Assembly (NCBI GenBank): GCA_964418595.1
Contig: CAYQMF010000001.1
Coordinates: forward strand, 1 to 64,000
Source: CAYQMF01 sp964418595
GTDB lineage: Bacteria; Planctomycetota; UBA1135; UBA2386
Length of the DNA stretch: 64,000 bases
Direction of reading: 5' to 3'
Below the pieces are notes generated by a model, which was given only the letters and a program-made list of their open reading frames with translations, did no database searches and had not been told where the DNA came from. Within the stretch, counting starts at the first letter, position 1. Every line of letters begins with the position of its first letter. The position numbers and the translations under genes were made by a program. This document shows positions 1-8,241 of the stretch, piece after piece.

Positions 1-570
1 CGTGCACGAGCCGAGCACCACCGCCACCTGCGGGATGCCCGCCGCCGACATCCGCGCCTGGTTGTAGAAGATGCGGCCGAAGTGGTCGCGGTCGGGGAAG
101 ACCTCCGCCTGCAGCGGCAGGAAGGCCCCGCCGGAGTCGACCAGGTAGATGCACGGCAGGCGGTTCTCGAGCGCGATCTCCTGCGCGCGCACGTGCTTCT
201 TGACCGTCATCGGCAGGTACGAGCCGCCCTTCACGGTCGCGTCGTTGGCGACGATCATCACCTCGCGCCCCTCGACGAGCCCCACGCCGGTCACCATGCC
301 GGCGGCCGGCGCCTCGTCGTCGTACATCCCGAATGCCGCGAGCGTCGACAGCTCCAGGAACGGCGTACCCGGGTCGGCGATGCGCGCGATGCGCTCGCGT
401 GGCAGCAGCTTGCCGCGCTTGTGATGGCGCGCGACCGACTCCTTGCCGCCGGCTTCCTTCACCTTGTCGACCGCCGCCTGCACGCCCGCGATCAGGCCGA
501 GGTGGTGCTCGCGGTTGCGAAGGAACTCGGGGCTCGACGCCTGGACGCGGCTCTGCAGGACCTCGGTCAT
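1..570 (-). CDS. Methylcrotonoyl-CoA/propionyl-CoA carboxylase carboxyltransferase (beta) subunit, 5' part
   Basis: The first 190 codons of a biotin-dependent acyl-CoA carboxylase beta subunit run off the left edge of the window. The ATG at 570 opens MTEVLQSRVQASSPEFLRNR. Family features follow: the HHKRGKLLPRERI segment, FLELSTLAAFGMYDD, then GREVMIVANDATVKGGSYLP and IYLVDSGGAFLP, which belong to the acyl-CoA-binding half of the carboxyltransferase. This subunit moves CO2 from carboxybiotin to an acyl-CoA in the cytoplasm. The pattern, with FPDRDHFGRIFYNQARMSA, fits methylcrotonoyl-CoA carboxylase (leucine degradation) better than propionyl- or acetyl-CoA carboxylase, but the C-terminal half is outside the window. 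The gene is divergent from the one at 656. Family assignment is firm; substrate is inferred. Confidence 0.9.
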   Translation of the reverse strand, partial: MTEVLQSRVQASSPEFLRNREHHLGLIAGVQAAVDKVKEAGGKESVARHHKRGKLLPRERIARIADPGTPFLELSTLAAFGMYDDEAPAAGMVTGVGLVEGREVMIVANDATVKGGSYLPMTVKKHVRAQEIALENRLPCIYLVDSGGAFLPLQAEVFPDRDHFGRIFYNQARMSAAGIPQVAVVLGSCT

Positions 571-655
571 CTGGGCGGGCGACCGTATCCGACACTCCTT
601 CACCGGGCGAGCGAACGACACGTAACCTCCGCGCGCCTCGTGGCCACAGGGAGGC

Positions 656-1033
656 ATGACCTCGAACGCCTTCGTGCGCGCCCTCGCGCTGATCCTCACC
701 TTCGCGTCTTCGACCCTGACCCTGCGGGCGCAGGCTCCCTGCGACGGTCGCGGCAACGTGCTGCGCCCCGCCTCGACCGAAGCCGGTCCCGCGCTCGGTT
801 GCGCGCACGCACCCGACGCGCCGGCGTACCGTCTGTTCGTGCCCGCGTTCCACGCCATCGTCCCGCGCGCGGGCTGGCGCCTCACGGAGGCGCGCACCCG
901 ACCGCAGCTCATCGCGCGCTACCGCTGCACCGGGCTCTGGCTCGTCCCCGTGGTGCTGCAGGACGTCGCCGTGTACGGCCACGTGCTCGATGTCAGCGCG
1001 GTGTCCTGCACCGAAGTACCCACGGGCGGCTGA
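656..1033 (+). CDS. Small secreted protein of unknown function (paralogue of the one at 19841)
   Basis: This 125-aa protein has an N-terminal hydrophobic export signal (about residues 6-25, ending LRAQA) and is presumably released or periplasmic. A GGGAGG ribosome site ends four bases before the ATG, which fixes the start. The mature part has four cysteines and two blocks, GPALGC and YRCTGLWLVPV. Both recur in the same order in the 146-aa secreted protein at 19841 (GPAVGC; YRCTPHWLLGFIPI), so the two look like diverged paralogues. No known domain was recognised. It lies 115 bp before the thioredoxin-like gene. It could be an envelope protein with one or two disulfides; no function is claimed. 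Confidence 0.7.
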   Translation: MTSNAFVRALALILTFASSTLTLRAQAPCDGRGNVLRPASTEAGPALGCAHAPDAPAYRLFVPAFHAIVPRAGWRLTEARTRPQLIARYRCTGLWLVPVVLQDVAVYGHVLDVSAVSCTEVPTGG

Positions 1034-1147
1034 AGGCACAGACGCGTTGTCTTTGTGGACATCCCGCGCGGGCAATCCTGCCGAAGGCGCCGACAGACGT
1101 GGTGTCGCCGACGGCCACCGTTACCCTGCCGCCCTCGCCCCGCCTGC

Positions 1148-2623
1148 ATGACCCGACCGCATCGATTCCTGCCCCTCTGGCTCGCCGCCGCCTGCGGCTC
1201 GCTCCTCGCCCAGACGTCCGGGCCGCGCCTCGTCATCGGCAGCGACGCACCGACGCTCGAGGTGACGGCGTGGCTCGGCGGGCGGCCGGTGCAGCCGGGC
1301 GACGGTCACGTGGCGGTCGTCGAGTTCTTCGCAACGTGGTGTCCCACCAGCCGGCAGACGCTCCCGCTGCTGATGAACCTGCAGCGCACGCACAAACCCG
1401 ACGGCGTGCGCGTCGCGGCGATCGCGACGAGCCGGTTCGAAGCGAGCCGCGCCAACGTCGAGAGCTTCGCGCGCGAGTGGGAAGCGCGGCTGGGCTTCTC
1501 GATCGCGTGGGATGGCAAGGAGTCCGCCGCGCGCGCGTGGCTCGACGCCGCACGCGAGACGAGCTACCCGGTGGCGTTCGTCGTCGATCGCGGGGGTCGC
1601 GTCGCGTGGATCGGCAGCCCGCTCGAAGGTCTCGACGAGAACCTGCCGCGCGTGTTGAGCGCAACCTTCGACATCGACGTGGCGCGCAAGGTCTCCGGCC
1701 TCGAGCGTGACCTCGCCAAGGCCAAGGCCAAGCGGGATCGCGCCGCCGTGATCGCGCGCGCTGACCAGTGGATCGCGCTCGAACCCCACCGCGCCAGGCC
1801 TTGGATCGAGAAGTTCCGCGCCCTGGCCAACGACCTCGCCGACAGCCAGGCCGCCCGCGAATGCGCGAAGAGCGCGCTCGCGGCCCTGGCCGACAACCCG
1901 CGCGAACTGGCCCGCTTCGCCAACGACGGGTTGTTCGCGGAGCGGCAGGCGGTCGAGTGTCACGCGCTCGGCCTCGAAGCGCTCGCCGCCGGCCACGCGA
2001 CCGACCAGGCGAACACCGATCTCGGCGTCGCCTACTTCATGGCGCTGGCCGCCACCGGCAGCGTCGAGGACGCCGGCAAGGTCGCGACGGCGACGGTCGA
2101 GTCGGCCGCCGCCGATGTACACGTCCTCTGCGGCCTCGCGAAGGACTTCGCCCAGCCGCGTTTCCAGGGTCGCTACGCGGGCCCGGCGCTGCTCGCGGTC
2201 CGGCGCGCCGGCAAGGTGGATCCGGCCGACGTGCAGATCGACCTGCTGGAGTTCCGGCTCCTGAGCCTCGTGAGCGAAGACCTGCCCGCCGCCAACGAGG
2301 TGGGCGCGCGGCTCATCGGCAAGGCGCGCACCGACCTGCAGTTGCTGAACTCCTTCGCGTGGGACCTGCTCGACAGCGTCGTGTTCGCGGGCCGGTTCAA
2401 GGAGCTGGCGCTGAAGGCGGCTGAGACCGTGCACGCGCAGGAAGGCGGCCAGAAGTGGATGTTCCTCGACACGCTCGCACGCGCGAAGTTCGTGAATGGC
2501 CACGTGCGCGAGGCGGTCGAGCTGCAGCAGCGCGCGGTCGACGAGTGCGACCACATCGGCTACGCCGGTGAGTTCCTGCGCCGGCTCGAGGAGTACCGCG
2601 CCGCGCTGCGCCGCCGCGACTGA
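1148..2623 (+). CDS. Exported TlpA/thioredoxin-like protein with C-terminal helical (TPR-like) region
   Basis: This 491-aa exported protein has a signal peptide at about residues 1-22, then a thioredoxin fold of the TlpA/AhpC type (residues 28-175) and a long alpha-helical tail resembling TPR repeats (about 190-491). The active-site segment reads VEFFATWCPTSRQT. Cys65 is present, but the usual resolving cysteine is Ser68 (CPTS instead of CxxC). A normal dithiol reductase is therefore unlikely; monothiol or peroxiredoxin-like chemistry, or a binding role, fits better. The YPVAFVVDRGG block supplies the cis-proline region. The ATG at 1148 is chosen because it directly starts the signal peptide; the open frame upstream has no export features. 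It is followed 13 bp later by the epimerase gene. Confidence 0.8.
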   Translation: MTRPHRFLPLWLAAACGSLLAQTSGPRLVIGSDAPTLEVTAWLGGRPVQPGDGHVAVVEFFATWCPTSRQTLPLLMNLQRTHKPDGVRVAAIATSRFEASRANVESFAREWEARLGFSIAWDGKESAARAWLDAARETSYPVAFVVDRGGRVAWIGSPLEGLDENLPRVLSATFDIDVARKVSGLERDLAKAKAKRDRAAVIARADQWIALEPHRARPWIEKFRALANDLADSQAARECAKSALAALADNPRELARFANDGLFAERQAVECHALGLEALAAGHATDQANTDLGVAYFMALAATGSVEDAGKVATATVESAAADVHVLCGLAKDFAQPRFQGRYAGPALLAVRRAGKVDPADVQIDLLEFRLLSLVSEDLPAANEVGARLIGKARTDLQLLNSFAWDLLDSVVFAGRFKELALKAAETVHAQEGGQKWMFLDTLARAKFVNGHVREAVELQQRAVDECDHIGYAGEFLRRLEEYRAALRRRD

Positions 2624-2636
2624 TCCCGCGACACCG

Positions 2637-3653
2637 ATGACGGAGACCGTCCTCGTGACCGGTGCGTCCGGCTTCGTCGGGACGAACCTCCTGCCGCTGC
2701 TGGCCGAGCGCTTCGCGCGGGTGCGGTGCTACGTGCGCGACGCCACCTTCCGCACGGCGCACGGCGACTGCGTCGTCGGCGCGCTCGACGACGAGGCCGC
2801 GCTGCGTGCGGCCCTGCGCGGCGTCGACGCCGTGTTCCATCTCGCGGCGCTCGTCTCGTTCGCGCGTCGCGACGCCGCCGCCTCGCACGCCATCAACGTC
2901 GCGGCCACGCGCCGGCTGGCCGCGCTGGCGCGCGCCGCAGGAGTCCGCCGCTTCCTGCACGTGTCGTCGGTCGCGGCGGTGGGCTACAGCGATCGGCCCG
3001 CGGTCCTCGACGAGACCACACCCTTCAACCTGGGCCGCCTGCGCATCCCCTACTGCGACACCAAGCGCGGTGCGGAGCTCGCCGTGCTGGCGGAAGTCGA
3101 GCGCGGCCTCGATGCGGTGATCGTCAACCCGTCGTCGATGTTCGGGCCCGGCGACCGGCGCAAGGCCGAGGGTTCGCTCCTCGATGCCGCGGTCGACGAC
3201 CGCATCCCGTTCTGCCCGCCGGGTGGCGCCAACTTCGCAGACGTGCGCGACGTGGTCGTCGGCTGCATGGCCGCGTTCGAGCGCGGGCGCACGGGCGAGC
3301 GCTACATCCTCGGCGCCGAGAACCTCACCGGCCGGCAGTTGATGGCGAAGGTCTTCGGCGCGCTCGGCAAGCCGGCGCCGCGGATCACGCTGCCGAGCAT
3401 GCTGGCGCGGGCGCTCGCCGCGCTCGCGGGGATGGTCGAGACCGTCCGCCCGCTGCGCCCGCCGATGACCGCACAGATCCTGCGCATGGCGCCCCGCTTC
3501 TTCTGGTTCAGCAGCCAGAAGGCCGCGCGCGAACTCGGCTACACGACGCGACCGGTCGAAGACGCGCTGCGCGCCACCTATCGATGGCTCGGCGCGTGCG
3601 GCGCCATCGCACGCGCGAAGCTGCCGGCGGAGCTGCGCGACCGCGAACCGTAG
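2637..3653 (+). CDS. NAD(P)-dependent epimerase/dehydratase (extended SDR, dihydroflavonol-reductase-like)
   Basis: This 338-aa extended short-chain dehydrogenase/reductase is probably cytosolic. The N-terminal dinucleotide motif is VTGASGFVG (residues 7-15), followed by VFHLAALVSF. The catalytic residues appear as the serine of LHVSSVAAVGYS and the YCDTK (YxxxK) motif. VNPSSMFGPGD and VRDVVVGCMAAFERG are typical of dihydroflavonol-4-reductase-like and hopanoid-associated epimerase-like members. The C-terminal part binds substrate and cannot be assigned to one reaction. The ATG at 2637 starts exactly at the Rossmann strand. It lies 13 bp after the thioredoxin-like gene and may be cotranscribed. 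Likely substrates are nucleotide sugars or ketone/sterol-like compounds; this is inference. Confidence 0.85.
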   Translation: MTETVLVTGASGFVGTNLLPLLAERFARVRCYVRDATFRTAHGDCVVGALDDEAALRAALRGVDAVFHLAALVSFARRDAAASHAINVAATRRLAALARAAGVRRFLHVSSVAAVGYSDRPAVLDETTPFNLGRLRIPYCDTKRGAELAVLAEVERGLDAVIVNPSSMFGPGDRRKAEGSLLDAAVDDRIPFCPPGGANFADVRDVVVGCMAAFERGRTGERYILGAENLTGRQLMAKVFGALGKPAPRITLPSMLARALAALAGMVETVRPLRPPMTAQILRMAPRFFWFSSQKAARELGYTTRPVEDALRATYRWLGACGAIARAKLPAELRDREP

Positions 3654-3751
3654 GCCGGCAGCCGACGGTCGGCGAGGCGCGAGATTCACTGTCACCGACC
3701 GCCCGGGTCGCGCGTGAACGGGGCAACTTCCGTTTCCGACGAGGACTCCCG

Positions 3752-6076
3752 ATGCCGACACTTTCGCTGCCCGTGCCCGATTCGACCATTCCCAGCGGCT
3801 CCATCGTGACCAAGGACGGTCGCACGCTGCCGCTCCGCACCACCCTCCTGCAGGTCCACGCGGCCGGCGGCGTCGCCCGGGTTCGCCTGGTGCAGACCTT
3901 CGCCAACCCGTGGACCGAACCGCTGCATGTGACCTACCGCCTGCCGTTGCCTGCCGACGCCGCCATCGGCGGCTTCCTGTTCCGGCTCGGGGCGCAGGTC
4001 GTGACCGGGGAGATCGAGCGGCGCGCGGCGGCGCGTGAACGCTTCGAGCAGGCCATCGCGACGGGCCGCACCGCCGCGCTGCTCGAACAGGACCGCAGCG
4101 CCGTGTTCACGCAGGAACTCGGCAACCTGCCAGCGGGCGCCGAACTCGAGGCGAGCCTCGACATCGACCAACCGCTCCAGTGGCTCGACGACGGCTGGCA
4201 GTGGCGTTTCCCAACCACCGTCGCCCCGCGGTATCTCGGCGGCGTCGGTCGCATCGCCGATGCCGACCGCCAGCAGGTCGACGTGCTCGACCCGGCGGCC
4301 CCAGTGCCGCCGGCCCGCCTCGAACTCGATCTCGTGGTCGCCGATCCGTTGTCGCACGGCGCGCACCCCACGTCGTCTTCCCATGCGCTCAACCTCGCCA
4401 CCGTCGCCGGCGGCATGCGCATCGCCTTCGACGCCGAAGGTGCGCGCGTCGCGATGGACCGCGACGTCGTCGTGCGCTGGCCGGCCGCGGCACCCTCGGT
4501 CGGCGTGCACTTGCGCAGTGGCCGCGGTCATCGGCCGGCGACGGCAACGCAGGCCTTCGGCCTGCTCACGCTCGCGCCGCCGTCGATCGACGCGCACGCG
4601 CGCTGCCTGTCGCGCGATCTCATCGTGCTTCTCGACATCAGCGGTTCGATGCGCGGCGCGCCGATCGCGCAGGCGAAGCAGGTGACGCTCGCGCTGGTGC
4701 GTTCGCTCACCGCGAGCGATCGGCTCGAACTGCACGCGTTCGCATCACGACCGCTGGCGTGGCGCAACGGCCCGCAGCCCGCGACCCCGGCCAATCAGGC
4801 CGACGCGGCGCGGTGGCTGGATGCCCTGCACGCCGACGGCAGCACCGAGATGCACGAGGCGATCGTGCGCGCGCTCACCTCGCTGCGCGCCGACGCCCAG
4901 CGGCAGGTCGTCGTGATCACCGACGGCCTGATCGGCTTCGAGTCCGAAGTGGTCGGGGCGATCCGTCGCGGCCTGCCGGCGGGTTCGCGCGTGCACGTGG
5001 TCGGCGTCGGCTCAGCACCCAACCGCACGCTGACCCTGGGTGCTTCGCGCGCGGGTCACGGCTGCGAGATCCTGCTCGGCGTCGACGATCCGATCGACCC
5101 GGCGGTGACGCGGCTGCTGGCGCGCACCACTGCGCCGATCGTCGACGGGCTCACCGTCACCGGCTCGGCGCTGGTCGCCGTCGCACCGCAGGCGCTGCCC
5201 GATCTCTTCGCCGGCGCACCGGCCCGCATCGCCGTGCAGCTTCGCGCGGAAGGCGGCACGCTGCGGGTGCACGGCCGCACGGCGACGGGCGCGTTCACGC
5301 ACGATCTGGTCGTGGCGCCGGTACCGGTCGACGCTGAGTCCCCGCAACTCGCGCGCGGCTTCGCCCGCGAGGCGGCCGAAGACCTCGAAGCCGAACTCGC
5401 GGCGACCGGCGATGCGCGCAGCATCGACCCGCGTCTCGAGCGGCTCGGGCTCGACCACGCCATCGCGACGCGCCTGACGTCGTGGATCGCGATGACCGAG
5501 GCCACCACGGTCGACCCACGGGGCGCCACACGGCGCGAAGTCGTGCCGCAGGAACTGCCGCACGGCATGTCGATCGAAGCGCTCGGCCTGCGCGCGTGTG
5601 CGATGCCGATGGCGGCCTCGCCCGCAATCCTGGCGGACACGACGATGTGCGCCCTGCCGCGGGCGCGCACGAGCCCACGTGCGGAGGAAGAGCGCCACGC
5701 CTACGGCCCGCCGCCCAAACCGCCGGCCCGCGCCAAGGGCGGCTTCATGCGGCGCCTGTTCGGTCCCGGCACGCCCAAGGATGGCGGCCGCGCCGCGCTC
5801 CTCGCTCGCCTGCGCCTGCGCACGCCGAACGCCTGGGTCTTCGAGCTGCACGGACTCGCTTCGTGGTCGCTCCCGACCAGCGTCGTCGTGGTCTTCGCCG
5901 ATGGCAGCCGGGCCGAACTCGCGCTCGTCGCCGAGAACACAACTGCGGCCGGCGCGGTCGTGGCCGGCGCCGTGATCCGACTGGCGCTGCGGCCGATCGG
6001 CAGCACGCCGTCGGCCAGGGTCGCGTCGTTGCGGATCGTGCTCGCCACCGGCACGCTCGACCTTCCCGTCGCATGA
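3752..6076 (+). CDS. VIT domain / von Willebrand factor A domain protein
   Basis: This 774-aa protein opens with a VIT (vault/inter-alpha-trypsin) domain at about residues 15-140, with the conserved VRLVQTFANPWTEPLHVTY and GEIERRAAARERFEQA blocks. A VWA domain follows at about 288-470, with the metal-binding DISGSM motif beginning at Asp295 and the strand VVVITDGLIGFE. The C-terminal 250 residues are less conserved and contain a Pro/Ala/Lys linker (about 650-665). No signal peptide is seen, so it is probably cytoplasmic. VIT-VWA proteins act through metal-dependent protein contacts. The stop overlaps the start of the sigma-like gene by 4 bp (ATGA), indicating translational coupling. The ATG at 3752 is preceded by a GAGGA-like sequence and opens the conserved VIT region. 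Confidence 0.88.
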   Translation: MPTLSLPVPDSTIPSGSIVTKDGRTLPLRTTLLQVHAAGGVARVRLVQTFANPWTEPLHVTYRLPLPADAAIGGFLFRLGAQVVTGEIERRAAARERFEQAIATGRTAALLEQDRSAVFTQELGNLPAGAELEASLDIDQPLQWLDDGWQWRFPTTVAPRYLGGVGRIADADRQQVDVLDPAAPVPPARLELDLVVADPLSHGAHPTSSSHALNLATVAGGMRIAFDAEGARVAMDRDVVVRWPAAAPSVGVHLRSGRGHRPATATQAFGLLTLAPPSIDAHARCLSRDLIVLLDISGSMRGAPIAQAKQVTLALVRSLTASDRLELHAFASRPLAWRNGPQPATPANQADAARWLDALHADGSTEMHEAIVRALTSLRADAQRQVVVITDGLIGFESEVVGAIRRGLPAGSRVHVVGVGSAPNRTLTLGASRAGHGCEILLGVDDPIDPAVTRLLARTTAPIVDGLTVTGSALVAVAPQALPDLFAGAPARIAVQLRAEGGTLRVHGRTATGAFTHDLVVAPVPVDAESPQLARGFAREAAEDLEAELAATGDARSIDPRLERLGLDHAIATRLTSWIAMTEATTVDPRGATRREVVPQELPHGMSIEALGLRACAMPMAASPAILADTTMCALPRARTSPRAEEERHAYGPPPKPPARAKGGFMRRLFGPGTPKDGGRAALLARLRLRTPNAWVFELHGLASWSLPTSVVVVFADGSRAELALVAENTTAAGAVVAGAVIRLALRPIGSTPSARVASLRIVLATGTLDLPVA

Positions 6077-6645
6077 CCGAAGCCAGCGACACCGACCGCG
6101 AACTGGAAGCCATCGCCGCGGGCGACGCCGACGCGTTCGCCCGCTGGCTCGCACGCACGGAGCAGCCGCTGCGCCGCTCGCTGCGTGGGTTCGCCGTCGT
6201 CGTCGACACCGAAGCGGTGTTGCAAGAAGCGCTGCTGCGCGTGTGGCAGGTGGCGCCGCAGTGCACGCCGGATGGCCACCCGCATGGCCTCCTCCGCCTC
6301 GGGCTGCGCATCGCGCGCAACCTCGCGATCAGCGCGGCGCGCCGGCACCGCCTCGCCCCGGTGCCGGTCGGCGACGATCTGCCGGACCCCGCCGTCGACG
6401 GTGAGCCACCACCCGACGACGCGGTGCGACGCGCAATCGCGCTCTGCCGCGACAAGCTCCCCGCCCAACCCAAGGCCGCGATCGCCGCCCGTCTCGACGA
6501 CGCCGGCCTGCACCCCGACCGCGACCTCGCCGCCGCGTTGGGCATGCGCCTCAACACCTTCCTGCAGAACGTGACCCGCGCCCGCGCCCTGCTCGCCGAG
6601 TGCCTGCGCCGCGCCGGCATCGAACTTGGACCCGACTTCGCATGA
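6073..6645 (+). CDS. RNA polymerase sigma-70-like factor (ECF-type)
   Basis: This 190-aa protein has the two-domain layout of a small sigma factor. A region-2-like N-terminal half (AIAAGDADAFARWLART, VLQEALLRVWQVAP) is followed by a linker rich in Pro and Asp. A region-4-like helix-turn-helix lies at about 150-185 (DLAAALGMRLNTFLQNVTRA). It is divergent from textbook ECF factors, so promoter specificity is unknown. It is coupled to both neighbours by ATGA overlaps: the VIT-VWA gene ends at 6076 and the 76-aa partner starts at 6642. No transmembrane anti-sigma factor is adjacent, so one of the two partners may take that role; this is inference. A second factor of similar size starts at 31930. 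Confidence 0.8.
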   Translation: MTEASDTDRELEAIAAGDADAFARWLARTEQPLRRSLRGFAVVVDTEAVLQEALLRVWQVAPQCTPDGHPHGLLRLGLRIARNLAISAARRHRLAPVPVGDDLPDPAVDGEPPPDDAVRRAIALCRDKLPAQPKAAIAARLDDAGLHPDRDLAAALGMRLNTFLQNVTRARALLAECLRRAGIELGPDFA

Positions 6646-6872
6646 CCGCCGACCGCGACACGATCATCGAGGCAGCGATCACCGCGCACCGCCCCGCCGA
6701 TCCGCGCGGCGAGGTCGCCTTCCACCCGGCGTTCCACGACCTCGACGCCGCGGGTCGCGAGGCGCTGTTCACTGCGACATCGCGGCAGCGCACGCTCGAA
6801 CGGGCGCTGGCGCCCGACGGCCTGTCGTCGACGGCACGGACGGTGCTACGCCGCGTTCGCGGGGATGAGTGA
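6642..6872 (+). CDS. 76-aa partner protein of the VIT/VWA-sigma operon
   Basis: This small acidic protein starts inside the stop of the sigma-like gene (ATGA overlap), so its translation is almost certainly coupled. It has no signal peptide, membrane segment or cysteine. The visible core is AFHPAFHDLDAAGREALFTA followed by a helical tail with TARTVLRRVRGDE. Its position suggests a regulator or accessory subunit of the sigma factor, for example a small inhibitor, but no recognised anti-sigma domain is visible. It is followed by an 81-bp gap before the next gene. The reading frame is credible from the overlap and codon pattern; the function is unknown. Confidence 0.65.
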   Translation: MTADRDTIIEAAITAHRPADPRGEVAFHPAFHDLDAAGREALFTATSRQRTLERALAPDGLSSTARTVLRRVRGDE

Positions 6873-6953
6873 AGGCGACTGCGTCCAGCGGCCCTGCCGC
6901 GGCGCTCCGCTCCGAGTCCTCCAGCCGGCCCGGAACCCGCTACCATCGCCTCG

Positions 6954-8231
6954 ATGCGCCACGCCCTCCTCGCCTGCTTGCTCGCTGCCTCCGCGTGGGC
7001 GCAGCCGGGCGCCGACCACGTCGTCGTCGTCTCGCGCACGACCACCCCTGCGGCCTCCGCCCTCTTCGATGTCGATCTCACGAACGGCACGATCGCGCCG
7101 ATCGCGCGCTTCTCGCTCGATCGCTTCCCGCCGCTCGCGGTGGCGGTCGACGGCGTCAACCGCGACGTCGTCGTGGCGCTGCAGACGCCGGTCAACACCA
7201 CCGTGCTCGTCCGCCTGCGCCTCGCCGGGACGGGCATCGCGCAGGAGCAGAGCCTCGGCGACGTGCCCGGGATCGCGAGCGCCCTCATCCAGGCGCTCGA
7301 CGGCGCGTGGGTCACGACCACGAGCACCGGCATCTACGTCACGGAGCGCAACGGCAGCGTGGCGCGCACGCTGAGCACGCTGCCCCGCGTCGACGCGATC
7401 GAGACCTTCGGCCTCGGCTCGGCGCAGGCGGTGATCGCGCAGTCCGGGGGCGGCGGCGCCGACCCGCAGGTGCGGTGGCTCGATCTCAGCAACGGCCAGA
7501 CCATCGCGGGCCCGTGGATCTACGTCGGTCACACGCCGCAGGGCGTGACCGGCGTCGGCGACCTGCCCACCGGCGCGTCGCGGCAGGTGATCAGTCAGCC
7601 GGACGGCACGATCGCGATCAGCGTCAACTTCGCCAACCCGACGACCTTGCCCCTCGTGCCCACGCTCCCCGCGGGCGCGGCCACCGCGATGCACATGCGC
7701 GGGCTCGAAGGTGTCGTCCTTGGCAACAGTGCGCACCCCTTCGTGAAGTCGTTCCAGGCGCTCGGCGGCACGCAGTGGTCGATCCTGGCCGGCCCCATTC
7801 CCGGCGATCCGGTCGACTTCGACTTCCGCCCCGCGCCGGTCGCCGCGACGGTGGTCTTCGGCGGGACGTGCAGCAACATGCAGGTGCAGGAACTGAACGG
7901 CGGTGGCCCGCCCCGCCTCGGCAACGCGAGCTTCGGCCTGCAGCTCTACGGCGCGCTGGCCTCCACCCCGGCGGTGCTGGCGCTGGGTGCGAGCGACCAG
8001 CGGTTCGGGGCGCTGCGCCTGCCGGCGATCCTGCCCGGTGGCTGCCGGGGGCTCGTGAGCGCCGAGATCGTGCTCGCCACGATGACCACCAGCTTCGGCA
8101 CGGCCGCCATCACGATCGGCGTGCCCAACATCCCCTCGCTCCTCGGCGGGATCGCCTACGCGCAGTGGCTGCAGGTGCGCGGCGGCAACATCGACACGAG
8201 CAACGCGGGCGCGCTCTGGTTGGGCGCCTGA
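6954..8231 (+). CDS. Secreted protein with propeller-like N-terminal part and recurring C-terminal beta module
   Basis: This 425-aa protein has a short signal peptide (about residues 1-16, ending ASAWAQ) and is predicted to be exported. Residues 20-300 show short beta-strand repeats of the type found in propeller or periodic-lookup proteins (ALFDVDLTNGTIAPIARFSL, VRWLDLSNGQTIAG). The last 120 residues or so begin at FGGTCSN and contain LGASDQRFGALRLPAILPGG, GCRGLVS and VPNIPSLLGG...AQWLQV. This tail matches the beta module seen in the proteins at 37345, 45947, 46952 and 53752 and in the displaced subtilase tail at 49122. No catalytic motif was recognised. A surface or matrix-associated role is plausible but unproven. 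Confidence 0.72.
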   Translation: MRHALLACLLAASAWAQPGADHVVVVSRTTTPAASALFDVDLTNGTIAPIARFSLDRFPPLAVAVDGVNRDVVVALQTPVNTTVLVRLRLAGTGIAQEQSLGDVPGIASALIQALDGAWVTTTSTGIYVTERNGSVARTLSTLPRVDAIETFGLGSAQAVIAQSGGGGADPQVRWLDLSNGQTIAGPWIYVGHTPQGVTGVGDLPTGASRQVISQPDGTIAISVNFANPTTLPLVPTLPAGAATAMHMRGLEGVVLGNSAHPFVKSFQALGGTQWSILAGPIPGDPVDFDFRPAPVAATVVFGGTCSNMQVQELNGGGPPRLGNASFGLQLYGALASTPAVLALGASDQRFGALRLPAILPGGCRGLVSAEIVLATMTTSFGTAAITIGVPNIPSLLGGIAYAQWLQVRGGNIDTSNAGALWLGA

Positions 8232-8241
8232 GGCGACGCGA

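Noticed and set aside
1121..2554. Long minus-strand frame opposite the thioredoxin-like gene, and similar long antisense frames elsewhere (2397-3761, 5012-6154, 19673-21628, 23216-25330, 25056-27287)
   Set aside because: In GC-rich DNA the opposite strand of a gene often lacks stops. These translations are Arg/Ala/Gly-rich, have no domains, and mirror real genes.
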